Positions 1 to 9,700 of a DNA stretch of 64,000 nt are shown here, piece after piece. The notes beneath the pieces are model-generated. The model had not been told where the DNA came from, made no database searches, and was given only the letters and a program-made list of their open reading frames with translations. The DNA comes from JAICXG01 sp963801255 (lineage in GTDB: Bacteria > Verrucomicrobiota > Verrucomicrobiia > Chthoniobacterales > UBA10450): assembly GCA_963801255.1 (NCBI GenBank), contig CAWDEC010000015.1, positions 62,001 through 126,000 of the forward strand, read 5' to 3'. The translations under genes and the position numbers were made by a program. Every line of letters starts with the position of its first letter. Position 1 is the stretch's first letter.

Positions 1-264
1 CGTTAGGCCGGGCAAAACGGTGGCACCTTTCAGGTCGATCGTTCGCGGAACGTTCCCGGAGAACTTCTTCGCGTCCGCATTCGAGCCAACAAAGACAATG
101 CGCTTTCCCTTCATCGCGACCGCTTCGGCGTGCGGCACCGACTCGTTCATGGTGTAAATGTTGCCGTTAACCAAAAGCAGCCCGGCAGAATTGTCGGGCT
201 CACTTAGTGCGACCTGTCTCAGGGATACAAACAGGACCAGGCAGAGAAGCCGCAGGTTCTGCAT
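1..264 (-). CDS. amidohydrolase, N-terminal fragment (cut by window edge)
   Basis: The 88 visible codons start at ATG 264 and run off the left edge. They open with a hydrophobic signal-peptide-like stretch (about residues 3-18), then a segment like VNGNIYTMNE, EAVAMKGKRIVFVG and finally LKGATVLPGLT. That is the N-terminal beta-sandwich and the strand leading to the first metal-binding region of the amidohydrolase superfamily, close to the YtcJ / amidohydrolase_3 type. The metal ligands lie beyond the edge, so substrate cannot be inferred. The predicted signal peptide suggests a periplasmic enzyme. It lies 10 bp downstream of the small gene at 275-511 on the same strand and may be cotranscribed with it. 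Confidence 0.75.
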   Translation of the reverse strand, partial: MQNLRLLCLVLFVSLRQVALSEPDNSAGLLLVNGNIYTMNESVPHAEAVAMKGKRIVFVGSNADAKKFSGNVPRTIDLKGATVLPGLT

Positions 265-274
265 CGCTCGCGGG

Positions 275-511
275 TCAGGAGTTTTTGTGACGGCGGCGTG
301 CGCCATTCAGCAGTGACTCGCGCTCGATCAGTAGCGAGCTCAAATGATGGGGACACTCCTGAGCATCGACCACAACGACGAAAGAGCCTTTCGGTGAGAC
401 AAGGATAAAATCCGGATGCGGCACCTCGTATCGTTGACCGCTGGCAGTCTCGATTTCGTAAGGAACAAAGGGAACAGCGCGATTGAATTCGCGCATCGAA
501 GCGAGGACCAT
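275..511 (-). CDS. small conserved hypothetical protein
   Basis: A short soluble protein of about 78 residues if started at ATG 511, or 73 from ATG 496. Neither start has a strong ribosome site. The open frame extends up to 607 but would overlap the preceding enoyl-CoA hydratase gene. The core (REFNRAVPFVPYEIETASGQRYEVPHPDFILVSP, given here only as the region at residues 6-40) resembles the many small planctomycete and verrucomicrobial proteins of the pattern 'PF.PF.I...G....V.HP.F'. No catalytic residues are evident and the function is unknown. It sits between enoyl-CoA hydratase and the amidohydrolase on the same strand. Confidence 0.6.
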   Translation of the reverse strand: MVLASMREFNRAVPFVPYEIETASGQRYEVPHPDFILVSPKGSFVVVVDAQECPHHLSSLLIERESLLNGARRRHKNS

Positions 512-560
512 AAAAAACGGATAGTGCTTTCCGATAACAGCGGCAAGCCGGCAGAAGACT

Positions 561-1325
561 TTAGCCTTCGCTCCAATTCGGCAACCGCTTTTCGAGAAAG
601 GCGGCAATGCCTTCCTTCGCTTCAGCTGATTCGCGAGCTTCCATGTGATGACGCAGCGCTGCCTCGATGTCTTTTTTTACCGGGGAAGACCACAGTTCCT
701 CGATTAATTGTTTTGTACTGGCGAGCGCGCCCGGTGCATTTTGCAGAATCGATCCGGCGATTTTCTGTGTCTCGTTCTCCAATTCGTTAGGCGGGACAAC
801 CCGGTTGACGAGGCCAATCTCACGCGCGCGCTCCGCGCCGATGAGGTCACCTGTGAAAAGCAGCTCACGAATATCCCGCTCGCGCACTTGTCGCCGAAGA
901 AAGGTCATGACCAGACCAGCTACGAGGCCGCGTCGTGCTTCCGGGTATCCAATTTTTGTCCGCTCGGCCGCGACAACAAAATCGCAGGCCGACATGAGGC
1001 CGGCGCCTCCCGCCACGGCGGCGCCATGAATCTGCGCGATCGTAATCAGACGGGTCTGGCTGATGGCGAGCAGCGTCTTCGCCACCATCTCGGCCGAGTG
1101 GTGCGCTCTTTCGGTCACGGTTGTTTCCTGTAGATCCAGCCCGGCACAAAATGCTTTGCCGGCGCCGCGCAGAATCAGAATGCGGGTCGCGGGATCGGTT
1201 CCTGCCTTCTCGACGGCATCTGTGAGCTCTGTGAGTAGCTCAATTGTCAGGGCGTTGCGGCGCTCGGGACGGTTCAGGGTTAGTGTCGTGATTCGGTCTT
1301 TAGTTTCGATGAGAACGTTAGGCAT
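561..1325 (-). CDS. enoyl-CoA hydratase/isomerase family protein
   Basis: 254 residues, the usual length for a crotonase-fold hydratase. It starts with LIETKDRITTLTLNRPERRNAL, the typical first strands, followed by the oxyanion-hole segment AFCAGLDL near residue 60 and the second oxyanion region IHGAAVAGGAGL near residue 100. Crotonases hydrate or isomerise acyl-CoA thioesters in the cytoplasm. The neighbours are HMG-CoA lyase (divergent) and a biotin-dependent carboxylase beta subunit. By that context it may act as methylglutaconyl-CoA hydratase in leucine breakdown, but the sequence alone does not separate that from other short-chain hydratases. Confidence 0.9.
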   Translation of the reverse strand: MPNVLIETKDRITTLTLNRPERRNALTIELLTELTDAVEKAGTDPATRILILRGAGKAFCAGLDLQETTVTERAHHSAEMVAKTLLAISQTRLITIAQIHGAAVAGGAGLMSACDFVVAAERTKIGYPEARRGLVAGLVMTFLRRQVRERDIRELLFTGDLIGAERAREIGLVNRVVPPNELENETQKIAGSILQNAPGALASTKQLIEELWSSPVKKDIEAALRHHMEARESAEAKEGIAAFLEKRLPNWSEG

Positions 1326-1374
1326 AGTCGCGATTCGAATTGGTCTAAGATCGGCGATACGCTAGCCATCCGCC

Positions 1375-2241
1375 ATGGCTGAACCAAACGTGAAATTGAT
1401 CGAATGTCCGCGCGACGCCTGGCAAGGGCTGCCCAAGCTGATTCCCACCGAGCTGAAGGTTCGGTATTTGAACGGATTAATCGAAGCGGGCTTTCGTCAT
1501 CTCGATGCGGTGAGTTTTGTTTCGACAAAAGCTGTCCCGCAACTGGCGGATAGCGAAGGCGTCCTGGCGCAACTCGATGTGCCTAACGATCTCGAAATCA
1601 TTGGCATTGTCGTCAATGAAAGAGGCGCGGAACGCGCGATCGCAACGGGCAAGGTCAGCACACTGGGTTATCCCTGTTCGATTTCGCCGGCTTTTTTGCG
1701 GCGGAATCAAAACCAATCGCCGGAAGAAAATTGGAAAGTCTTGCAACGGATCCGGACACGAGCGGACGAAGCCGGTCTGAAAATGGTCGTTTATGTCTCG
1801 ATGGCATTTGGCAATCCCTATGGGGACTCGTGGAGCACGCAGCTACTTGCCGACACCGTTCGTCGGCTGAGAGAAGGCGGGGTGCGCGAGATTTCCCTCG
1901 CCGACACGGTCGGTGTCGCCGAGTCGTCTTTAATTGGCGAAGTGGTGAGAGCGGTTGTTCGAGAATCGCCGGACTTTGACCTCGGCGTGCACCTCCACAG
2001 CTCGCCGGGAAGTGCAGCGGACAAAGTGCTCACGGCCTTTGATGCCGGCTGTCGGCGGTTCGACGCCGCGCTGGGCGGGCTCGGCGGTTGCCCGTTCGCG
2101 CAAAATGAATTGGTCGGAAACATCGCGACCGAGGAAGTGTTACGAGCGCTGCAAAGTCGCGGTGTGTCTTTCCCAATGGCGAGTCGCTTGCAGGAAGTCT
2201 CTCGACTGAATATTGAGATCCAGGAGCTGACCAAGGCGTAG
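1375..2241 (+). CDS. mvaB: hydroxymethylglutaryl-CoA lyase family protein
   Basis: A DRE-TIM metallolyase of 288 residues, the usual HMG-CoA lyase size. It would cleave HMG-CoA to acetoacetate and acetyl-CoA, the last step of leucine degradation. Visible signatures are the N-terminal CPRDAWQ segment (family usual: GPRDGLQ) with the catalytic Arg-Asp kept, SFVSTKAVPQLAD, the metal-ligand HLHSSPG, and the C-terminal GGLGGCPFAQ with the mobile-loop cysteine. It is divergent from enoyl-CoA hydratase (50 bp) and convergent with the carboxylase beta subunit. The divergent first motif makes a different acyl-CoA substrate possible. Confidence 0.9.
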   Translation: MAEPNVKLIECPRDAWQGLPKLIPTELKVRYLNGLIEAGFRHLDAVSFVSTKAVPQLADSEGVLAQLDVPNDLEIIGIVVNERGAERAIATGKVSTLGYPCSISPAFLRRNQNQSPEENWKVLQRIRTRADEAGLKMVVYVSMAFGNPYGDSWSTQLLADTVRRLREGGVREISLADTVGVAESSLIGEVVRAVVRESPDFDLGVHLHSSPGSAADKVLTAFDAGCRRFDAALGGLGGCPFAQNELVGNIATEEVLRALQSRGVSFPMASRLQEVSRLNIEIQELTKA

Positions 2242-2272
2242 CTGACCTTGATTGTGAACGGCGCCAGGAATC

Positions 2273-3910
2273 CTAGGTCTGCACCACGCCCATATGAAAG
2301 CGAGCGCCAGTGGGCGCGGGCCGGCTGACGAATCCTAATAGTCGAATGAGGACATCCCGAGTGTCGCGCGGCTGAATGATGGCGTCGACCCAGCCACGGG
2401 CGGCGCCGTAGCGGATGTCAGTCTGTTCCTCATAAGTCTCTTTTACCTTGGCGCGCAGTTGTTCGAGCTCTTCGGGCGAAGCTTTCTTGTCCCCGCGTTC
2501 ACGCGATCGTTTCAAAACGGAAAAAACCGTGTCTGACGCCTGCGCAGCGCCCATCACGGCATAGCGTGCGTTGGGCCATGCGACGATAAAGCGCGGATCG
2601 TAGGCCTTGCCGCAAAGCGCATAGTTGCCAGCGCCAAACGAACCGCCAACCACGACCGTAATCTTTGGCACCACGGAATTGCTCACCGCGTTCACCAGCT
2701 TTGCACCGCTGCGGATGATTCCGCTTTGCTCCGCGTCCCGTCCAACCATGAAACCGGTGACGTCCTGGAAGAAAATGATTGGCAATCCGGTTTGATTACA
2801 ATCCATCACGAAGCGCGCCGCTTTGTCGGCGCTATCGGAATAGATCACGCCGCCCATCTGGATCCCGGCTTTCTTCGTTCGCACTTGGTGACGTTGGTTG
2901 GCGACGATCCCGACGGAATGCCCGCCGAGCCTCGCATACGCGGTGACGAGGGTCTTACCATAGTCGGCTTTGTATTCGTCGAGCGAATCCGCATCGATAA
3001 TCGAGGCCAGCATATCGCGCGTATCATATTGCTTTTGCCCGTCCAAGCCGATCAGATCGTAAAGCGCGTCGGGATCTTTGGCAGCCGGTTTGGCTTTCTT
3101 TGCGGCGGCGTCGTTTTTGGTTGCTTCCGCTTCGGGCAAATGACTAACGAGTGAACACAAACGCTTGAGACATTCCTCGTCGTTCTTTTCGTAAAAGTCG
3201 ACGGTCCCGCTGATCTCCGCGTGCATGTGCGCGCCGCCGAGTTCCTCGTTGTCGACGATTTGACCGATGGCGGCTTTGACTAACGACGGTCCTGCGAGAT
3301 AGAGCCCACTACCTTCGGTCATGAGAATCTTGTCGCACAGCACCGGCAGGTAGGCGCCGCCCGCGACGCAGTTGCCCATGATGGCGGCAAACTGCGGAAT
3401 GCCGGCAGCGGAGATGACGGAGTTGTTGCGAAAGATGCGCCCGAAATCGTCTTCATCGGGAAAAATTTCGTCCTGCATTGGGAGGAAGACACCAGAGGAA
3501 TCGACCAGATAAATGAGCGGAAGCGCGCACTCAAAAGCGATGCGTTGCGCACGGATCAGCTTCTTCGCCGTTTGGGGGAAGAATGCACCGGCCTTCACGC
3601 TCGCGTCGTTTGCGATAATCATGCACGGAATCCCGGAAACGTTCCCGATGCCAGCGACCGCGCCGGCGGCCGGTACGCTGCCCCATTGTTCGTACATTTT
3701 GTAGGCGGCCCAGAGTCCTATCTCAAAAAACCTGGTGTCGCGGTCCAGCAGGTAGGCGATGCGTTCTCGGGCGGGCAGGCGCCCCATTTTGCGTTGGCGA
3801 TCCTGGCCGACCTTACCGCCGCCTTCGCGCAAGATTTCTTCTTCCTGCAATATGGATTCGCAACGAGCAAGCAGGGCGTTGCGGGTTGCGGTATCGGCGC
3901 GTGAAGTCAT
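2273..3910 (-). CDS. acyl-CoA carboxylase carboxyltransferase (beta) subunit, MCC/PCC type
   Basis: 545 residues with the two crotonase-like carboxyltransferase halves. The N-terminal half has the GKVGQDRQRKMGRLPARERI leader and the acyl-CoA site around SGVFLPMQDE. The C-terminal half has VGIVANQRH, FFQDVTGFMVGRDAEQSG and GSFGAGNYALCGKAYDPRF, typical of methylcrotonyl-CoA carboxylase beta. It transfers carboxylate from biotin to acyl-CoA. No biotin carboxylase/biotin carrier (alpha) subunit gene is visible in the window. With the hydratase and HMG-CoA lyase beside it, leucine/isovalerate catabolism is the most likely role, although propionyl-CoA or geranyl-CoA carboxylase cannot be excluded. 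Confidence 0.93.
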   Translation of the reverse strand: MTSRADTATRNALLARCESILQEEEILREGGGKVGQDRQRKMGRLPARERIAYLLDRDTRFFEIGLWAAYKMYEQWGSVPAAGAVAGIGNVSGIPCMIIANDASVKAGAFFPQTAKKLIRAQRIAFECALPLIYLVDSSGVFLPMQDEIFPDEDDFGRIFRNNSVISAAGIPQFAAIMGNCVAGGAYLPVLCDKILMTEGSGLYLAGPSLVKAAIGQIVDNEELGGAHMHAEISGTVDFYEKNDEECLKRLCSLVSHLPEAEATKNDAAAKKAKPAAKDPDALYDLIGLDGQKQYDTRDMLASIIDADSLDEYKADYGKTLVTAYARLGGHSVGIVANQRHQVRTKKAGIQMGGVIYSDSADKAARFVMDCNQTGLPIIFFQDVTGFMVGRDAEQSGIIRSGAKLVNAVSNSVVPKITVVVGGSFGAGNYALCGKAYDPRFIVAWPNARYAVMGAAQASDTVFSVLKRSRERGDKKASPEELEQLRAKVKETYEEQTDIRYGAARGWVDAIIQPRDTRDVLIRLLGFVSRPAPTGARFHMGVVQT

Positions 3911-4006
3911 CGCGTGGTTTTACTTCGGAGAGGCAGGTCGAGCAAGCTGGAGTCCACCTAACGCGGAACCATCGTTGAACTTGATTGGGATGTTCCTTTG
4001 CTCGCG

Positions 4007-4309
4007 CTAGTAGATCTCGTGCTCGGCAGGATAAAGAGAATCGCCCCGAATCGAACGCAATCGCCGCCGGGCACCGCGATCGGTCTCCGGACGATTGATC
4101 CGCTCCATCGCCTTCTTCACCAGCAACGGGACCGCCGCCAGCGTCCCCACCGAGACAAGTGCAATCGCTGTTGCCTGGCGTGCAGGCCGATTCAACCGCT
4201 CCGCCACCAGCAGTCCCAACCCCAAACCAAAAGCAGCGCGCGTCAACGCCAGGAGTCCGTCCAGCGGGAGAGCCTCAGCCGTTTTTGGAATGGATAAGGA
4301 AAATGACAT
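4007..4309 (-). CDS. small membrane protein, unknown
   Basis: 100 residues, no recognised family. Two hydrophobic stretches are visible (about residues 17-36, GLLALTRAAFGLGLGLLVAE, and 45-66, around ATAIALVSVGTLAAVPLLVK), followed by a basic tail rich in Arg, consistent with a small inner-membrane protein with a cytoplasmic C-terminus. It lies divergently from manC with about 80 bp between the starts. Real coding status is likely from its composition but is not proven. Confidence 0.55.
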   Translation of the reverse strand: MSFSLSIPKTAEALPLDGLLALTRAAFGLGLGLLVAERLNRPARQATAIALVSVGTLAAVPLLVKKAMERINRPETDRGARRRLRSIRGDSLYPAEHEIY

Positions 4310-4389
4310 CGCCTAACCTTATACTTCCCGGCGGCAAAAAAATAAACGGAAAAGTCCTCGGAGAATTTCCTACACCTGAACGTTTCCCA

Positions 4390-5463
4390 ATGAAGAATCC
4401 AGTCTATGCGCTGATTTTGGCTGGCGGGAGCGGCGAACGTTTCTGGCCGTTGAGCCGCCGTGCACGCCCGAAGCAACTCCTGCGTTTGGTCTCGGAAAGT
4501 ACCTTGCTTGAGGAAACGCTAGCGCGGCTCGCCGGGCTGGTTGCGCCGGAACAAATTCTCATCCTCACAAACGTAGAACAAGAGGCGGCGGTGCGCGAAA
4601 TGTTGCCCGATTTTCCTTCCGAGAACATCGTCGCTGAGCCCGCGAAACGAGATACCGCCGCCGCGATCGCACTGGCGACTGCGTGGGTGGCTAAACGCGA
4701 TCATCGCGCCACCATGCTCGTGCTGCCCGCGGACCACGTGATTAAGAATCGAGCAGCCTTTCACGATACGATGCAGACTGCAGTGCGCGCCGCGGAAGAA
4801 ACCGGCGCTTTGGTCACAGTCGGGGTCAAACCGACGTGGGCCTGTCCCGGTTACGGCTACATTGAGCGAGGCGCAGCGGCGCCATTGAAAGGACAACCTA
4901 CCCCTAACGACATTTTCCGCGTCGTTCGCTTTCGCGAAAAACCCAACGCCGAGCTGGCGGACGCGTTCGTTAGGCACGGAAGCTTTCGCTGGAATGCCGG
5001 CATGTTTGTCTGGTCCGTGGCGACGGTTTTGAGCGAGTTCAATCGTCACGCGCCGCAGTTGGCTGATTTCATTTCTCATCTGTGCGCGCCCGGGCAGTGG
5101 GAATCCGCTTTGCGCGATTGGTTCACGAACCTTCCTGCCGTTTCGTTCGATTACGCCATCATGGAAAAAGCGGATCGCGTCCTGATGGTGGAAGCGAGCT
5201 TCGATTGGGATGACGTTGGGGGCTGGCGCGCGGTCGCCGCTTATTTGGCAAAGGACGAAGCTGAGAACGCAGCAAATTGCGACCTAACGACTGTCCGGGC
5301 GGGCAACAACATCGTTTTTAGCGATTACCCGACAAAGATCGCACTCGTCGGCGTACACAATCTGATTGTTGTCCGGACGAAGGATTCACTCCTTGTCTGC
5401 AACCGCCGTGACGCCGAGAAAATCAAAGAATTGGTAAGTAAACTTCCCCCAGAACTGCAGTAG
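4390..5463 (+). CDS. manC: mannose-1-phosphate guanylyltransferase
   Basis: The open frame begins upstream, but the family start is ATG 4390, giving 357 residues that open with the nucleotidyltransferase signature LILAGGSGERFWPLSRR..PKQ. Also visible are VLPADHVI (metal-binding Asp), RFREKPNAELADAF, WNAGMFVWS and the FDWDDVGGWRA motif of GDP-mannose pyrophosphorylases. It makes GDP-mannose from mannose-1-phosphate and GTP for cell-surface polysaccharide. There is no fused C-terminal isomerase domain, so this is the monofunctional form. ruvX follows 13 bp downstream. Confidence 0.93.
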   Translation: MKNPVYALILAGGSGERFWPLSRRARPKQLLRLVSESTLLEETLARLAGLVAPEQILILTNVEQEAAVREMLPDFPSENIVAEPAKRDTAAAIALATAWVAKRDHRATMLVLPADHVIKNRAAFHDTMQTAVRAAEETGALVTVGVKPTWACPGYGYIERGAAAPLKGQPTPNDIFRVVRFREKPNAELADAFVRHGSFRWNAGMFVWSVATVLSEFNRHAPQLADFISHLCAPGQWESALRDWFTNLPAVSFDYAIMEKADRVLMVEASFDWDDVGGWRAVAAYLAKDEAENAANCDLTTVRAGNNIVFSDYPTKIALVGVHNLIVVRTKDSLLVCNRRDAEKIKELVSKLPPELQ

Positions 5464-5476
5464 AGCTGCCTAACGA

Positions 5477-5905
5477 ATGAAGCGAATCATGGGCATCGAT
5501 TATGGGAGCGCCCGCATCGGGATTGCATTGTCCGATGAATTGCAACTTCTGGCGCATCCTGCGGAAACGGTGCCGGCGGCTAACCATGCCACGGCGTTGG
5601 AGCGCATCCTCGCTCTGGCAAAAGAAAAGAACGTGGAACGAATCGTGATTGGTCTGCCGCGGCACATGAATGGCAGTCTCGGTGCGGCGGCTGATCAGGT
5701 GAGTCAGTTTGCCGAGAGGCTGCGGGCGCGCACGGACTGCAGGATCGAAACCTGGGACGAACGGCTATCGACCGTGGCGGCGCAGCGCAGTTTGCAGGCG
5801 GCCGGCAAGTCCAGTCGCAAAACACGGGCGATTATCGACCAAGTCGCCGCGCAGATCCTTCTGCAGAGTTACCTCGACAGTCTTCACCTAAATCCTCGTG
5901 CCTGA
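5477..5905 (+). CDS. ruvX: RuvX/YqgF-family pre-16S rRNA nuclease
   Basis: 142 residues, RNase H fold, standard family length. Catalytic acidic residues are visible in the N-terminal GIDYGSARIGIALSD, the central VIGLPRHMNGSLG strand and ETWDERLSTVAA, and the last Asp in AIIDQVAAQILLQ. The family matures the 5' end of 16S rRNA and was earlier called a Holliday junction resolvase homologue. It is embedded in a manC-ruvX-truA run on the + strand. The copy of GCCTAACGA at 5468-5476 lies in its leader and ends one base before the ATG. Confidence 0.93.
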   Translation: MKRIMGIDYGSARIGIALSDELQLLAHPAETVPAANHATALERILALAKEKNVERIVIGLPRHMNGSLGAAADQVSQFAERLRARTDCRIETWDERLSTVAAQRSLQAAGKSSRKTRAIIDQVAAQILLQSYLDSLHLNPRA

Positions 5906-6686
5906 AGTCCGAAGCGCCTTGCCTAACGAGAAAAGGACTGAAGCACGAACGCGTCGACTGAGAATCGTCGTTGCTTACGATGGTTCTGGCTTTTCCGGCT
6001 GGCAAAGTCAGAAGAAAGGCAACACGATCCAGGATCAGTTAGAGGCAGCTTTCACGTGTGTCACTGGGGAAAAAGGCCGCGTGCACGGAGCCGGTCGGAC
6101 CGATGCCGGTGTGCACGCGATAGGCCAGTGCGCGCATGTTGATCTCGCAACCACGCTCGGACCGGTAGTCCTGCGCGCCGCACTCAATGCTCATCTTCCC
6201 CCGGAGATTCGAGTGATGCGCTGTCGATTCGTTAAGCATGATTTTCATGCTCGCTTTTCCGCGGCCGGCAAAATTTATCGCTATCGCATCGCGACGACGA
6301 GCGTGCTTTCTCCTTTTGAAGTCGGCCGCGTCTGGCATGTAATCTCCCCTCTTGATTTCACGGCTCTGAAAAGCTGCAGCGACCTTTTCCTTGGCAGGCA
6401 TGACTTCGTCAATTTCACCGCCAATCGCGGCAAGTCCGTCGAGTCAACGATTCGAACAATTCGCGCCGTTCGCGTGCGGCGATCGCCCGGGCTCTTCACC
6501 ATTGAGTTCGAAGGCGACGGTTTTCTTTACAAAATGGTGCGGATGATGGTGGGAGCAATGGTGCGTTGCGCCCAAGGCAGAACCGCACTGTCGGAGGTGC
6601 GGCAACGCCTCCTCGGCATCGATTGGTCGGGAAGCCGAATGGTCGCTCCGGCCGTCGGCCTAACCCTGGTGCGAGTGCGCTACTAA
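5898..6686 (+). CDS. truA: tRNA pseudouridine synthase A
   Basis: 262 residues from a GTG start that overlaps the ruvX stop by 8 bp, implying translational coupling. The catalytic Asp is in GAGRTDAGVHAIGQ, and YDGSGFSGWQ, HARFSAAGKIYRYRI and the C-terminal FLYKMVRMMVGAMV are the standard TruA segments. It isomerises U38-U40 in the tRNA anticodon arm. A GCCTAACGA copy (5921-5929) is read through as Leu-Pro-Asn-Glu within the nonconserved N-terminal extension, about 25 residues before the core fold starts. Confidence 0.95.
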   Translation: MPEVRSALPNEKRTEARTRRLRIVVAYDGSGFSGWQSQKKGNTIQDQLEAAFTCVTGEKGRVHGAGRTDAGVHAIGQCAHVDLATTLGPVVLRAALNAHLPPEIRVMRCRFVKHDFHARFSAAGKIYRYRIATTSVLSPFEVGRVWHVISPLDFTALKSCSDLFLGRHDFVNFTANRGKSVESTIRTIRAVRVRRSPGLFTIEFEGDGFLYKMVRMMVGAMVRCAQGRTALSEVRQRLLGIDWSGSRMVAPAVGLTLVRVRY

Positions 6687-6765
6687 AGGAGCGCAAAATC
6701 TTTCGGAAAGTATTCCGAAAACGCTCCCGCGATGGCAGAAATATTGCTCGTTGAGGCTCATAGTC

Positions 6766-9700
6766 ATGCCTCTCCCGATTTCTACCGAGGCCAAAGGCAT
6801 CAGTGAAAGGAGGCCTCGCTCTCTCGGCGGCCTTCTCGAATGGTTGCTGAGCCCTGACCATTTTCACATCAAGCTCTTCCTTGGAGGCAGCGTCGGCGTC
6901 TTCGTGATCACAGTGCTCGCGGTCGCTTGTATGGTGATTACATTTGGCGATCAGCGGCGCGACAAAATGCGGGCGCACAGCATCGAAGTGATGCGTCTAA
7001 GCAGCGTAGTGGAGAATGACGTCACCGCGCTCGAAAATGCCTACCGCGGTCACCTCCTCACTCGAAACGGCAGTTACTTCGAAAACTTTAGCCGGCTGGA
7101 ATCTCTGTTCTCTAAGCACGTAGAGGACCTGACAAATATCCTCCCAGTCGGCTCCTTACAACGAAACCAAGTTCTACAAATGCGCGAAAACATCGACAAT
7201 TGGTTTAAAATGAACTCGTTAGAGATGTTTCAACAGGAGAGAATTCCAACCCGCCCAGAGGAAATCAAAGCCGCGCTCGCTGCTTCCGCCATGAGCGAAG
7301 CGCATAGCCTTCTGCAAAGCATTCAGCGCCAGGAGCAGATCGATCTCAATCACCGTGTGGGCGAACAGGAATGGGCAATTCAGTCGACGCAGATTCTTAA
7401 TTTCATCCCGAAAATGGAGCGCGCCGCTTCTGGCATGCAGAAGGAAAATCGCGGCTATCTTCTCACGCGAGATCCCCTTTTCATCGACGCGTATAAGCGA
7501 GCAACATCTGACTTCTATACTTTTCAAGGCTATCTCGCGGTCCTCGTTGGCAATGAGCCGAAGCAGGTAGCCGAGTTGGACGAAATCAGAAGCCGTCTGG
7601 AAGCCTGGGTCACTCAATGCGCGCGTCCGGAGATCGAAGCCGAAAGTCGCGGCGACAAGAACGCCCGTATCTCTCGGACCGGGTTAAGCGAGATGCTGAT
7701 GAATAATGTCCGCCATGCGATCGATCAATTCGAAAAGGAACAGGTTGCGATTTACGATGCGCGTTCGGCAGCCGCGGCACAGGAGCGAATTTTAACTGTT
7801 GCCGGCATTAACCTGCTCTGCGGGCTTGCCGCGGTCCTTCTCATCGCTTCGAGCGTCTACAGCTTCATCCTTTATCGGCGACAACTGAAGAAGCTCGACA
7901 GCGCAGATCTACGCATTCGGGCCGTGATCGATCATGTGCTCGACGGAATGGTTACGATCAATACACGAGGCGCGATTCTCTCGATGAATCCGGCGGCTCG
8001 CCGCATGTTTGGTTACACCGGCAACGGCTTTTTCGGCGACACGTTCGCACGGCTGATTCCAAAATGCTTCGGGCGCGACTTGGACGAAGCAGCAGTCGAT
8101 TGCGATTGGCCCGATTTGGCCCGGCGCGCCGGCGGCACCACCCTCGCGCTTGCTCGGGCACGCCACGGAAACACGTTTCCGGTGGAAATTTCGCTCACCG
8201 AAATGCTGATTGAGCAGGAAAAAGCTTATGTCGCAATGATCCGCGACATTACTGAGCGCAAGGATTTTGAAGAAGAGTTAGCGGCGGAAAAGAAAAGCCT
8301 CGCCGTTACTCTTGCCTCGATTGGCGACGGCGTGATCACGACCGACCTGCACGGCCGCGTTCTCATTTGCAACGCGGCAAGCGAAGCAATGACCGGCTGG
8401 AAAGTAAGCGAAGCCGTTGGTGAACCGCTTCGGGCCGTGCTTGCCATTTCTGCCGATGCGGCATCAAAACGGGAACAAAGTGCAATCGCCGGGTATCGAA
8501 GCGAGGCGGAGGCAATTCTGCTCACCACGCCGGAGCGTGCCACGCTTACTTCACGCGACGGAACGGAACGCATTATTGAACAAGTCGCCTCGCCCATTCG
8601 TGACGCGAAGAATGAAGTCTTCGGCGTCGTCGTCGTTTTCCGCGACATTACTGAACGCCAGCGCGACGAAGCCGAGCGGCGCAAGGCAGAAGCACTCGAT
8701 CAACTTGGGCTCCTTGCCGGTGGAATCGCGCACGACTTCAACAATCTCCTTACGGCCATTATCGGCAATATCTCCCTTGCCTCGATGTTTCTTCGGCCTA
8801 ACGACGAGATGTGTGAGCGGCTTGAAGACGCCAGGAACGCTTCCCTGCGGGCACGCGATCTTGCGCAACAGCTTCTCACTTTCGCGCGCGGCGGCGCACC
8901 CATCAAACAAGCTGCCTCGATCGCGGATCTGGTCCAGGAGACCGTGAGCTTTTCCCTGCGCGGATCCCAAAGCCGCAGCGACTTACAAGTTCAGCCAGAC
9001 CTGTGGTCGGCAGAATTTGATCCGGGCCAAATCAGCCAGGTTGTGGCCAATCTGGTCGTGAACGCAGAACAGGCCATGCCTCACGGCGGCACACTACACC
9101 TACGTTGCGAGAATTATTCGCATCACCCTGATGCGAGCGACGACAGTATTGATCTCGTGCCGGGCGATTACATCTGCATTCGCGTAGAAGACGAAGGCGT
9201 CGGGATTCCGCCGGATTATCTTAAACGTATCTTCGACCCTTATTTCACCACCAAGGCAAAGGGCAACGGTCTCGGCCTCGCCACTGTCTATTCAATTGTC
9301 AAGAATCACAGTGGATTGATCACCGTCGAATCGGAGTTGCATGTGGGTACTACTTTTAACATTTATCTGCCGGCCGCTCGGACGCAGGTCAAGATTGACG
9401 AGCCCGTAGACCTGACGAACGAGCCGATGAACGGCTCGGGCCGCGTGCTGGTGGTGGATGATGAGGAAGCCATCCGGTTGCTGGTGGATTTCACGCTCAC
9501 GCGTTTGGGCTACGAGGTTTTCACCGCCGAGACGGCGGAGCGCGGGATCGAGATTTATCGCGAAGCGCTGAGCGGCGGACGCCAATTCGATCTCGTCATT
9601 CTCGATCTCACCTTGCCCGGTGGGATTGGTGGAAAGGAGGCGCTCAAACGTTTAATCGAGATCGATCCCCTGGTGAACGCGGTGGTTTCCAGCGGTTACG

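Noticed and set aside
6732..6806. Small frame starting MAEILLVEAHSHA, like a response-regulator start
   Set aside because: Only 24 codons, lacks the paired acidic residues after ILLVE, and overlaps the start of the hybrid kinase; probably chance.
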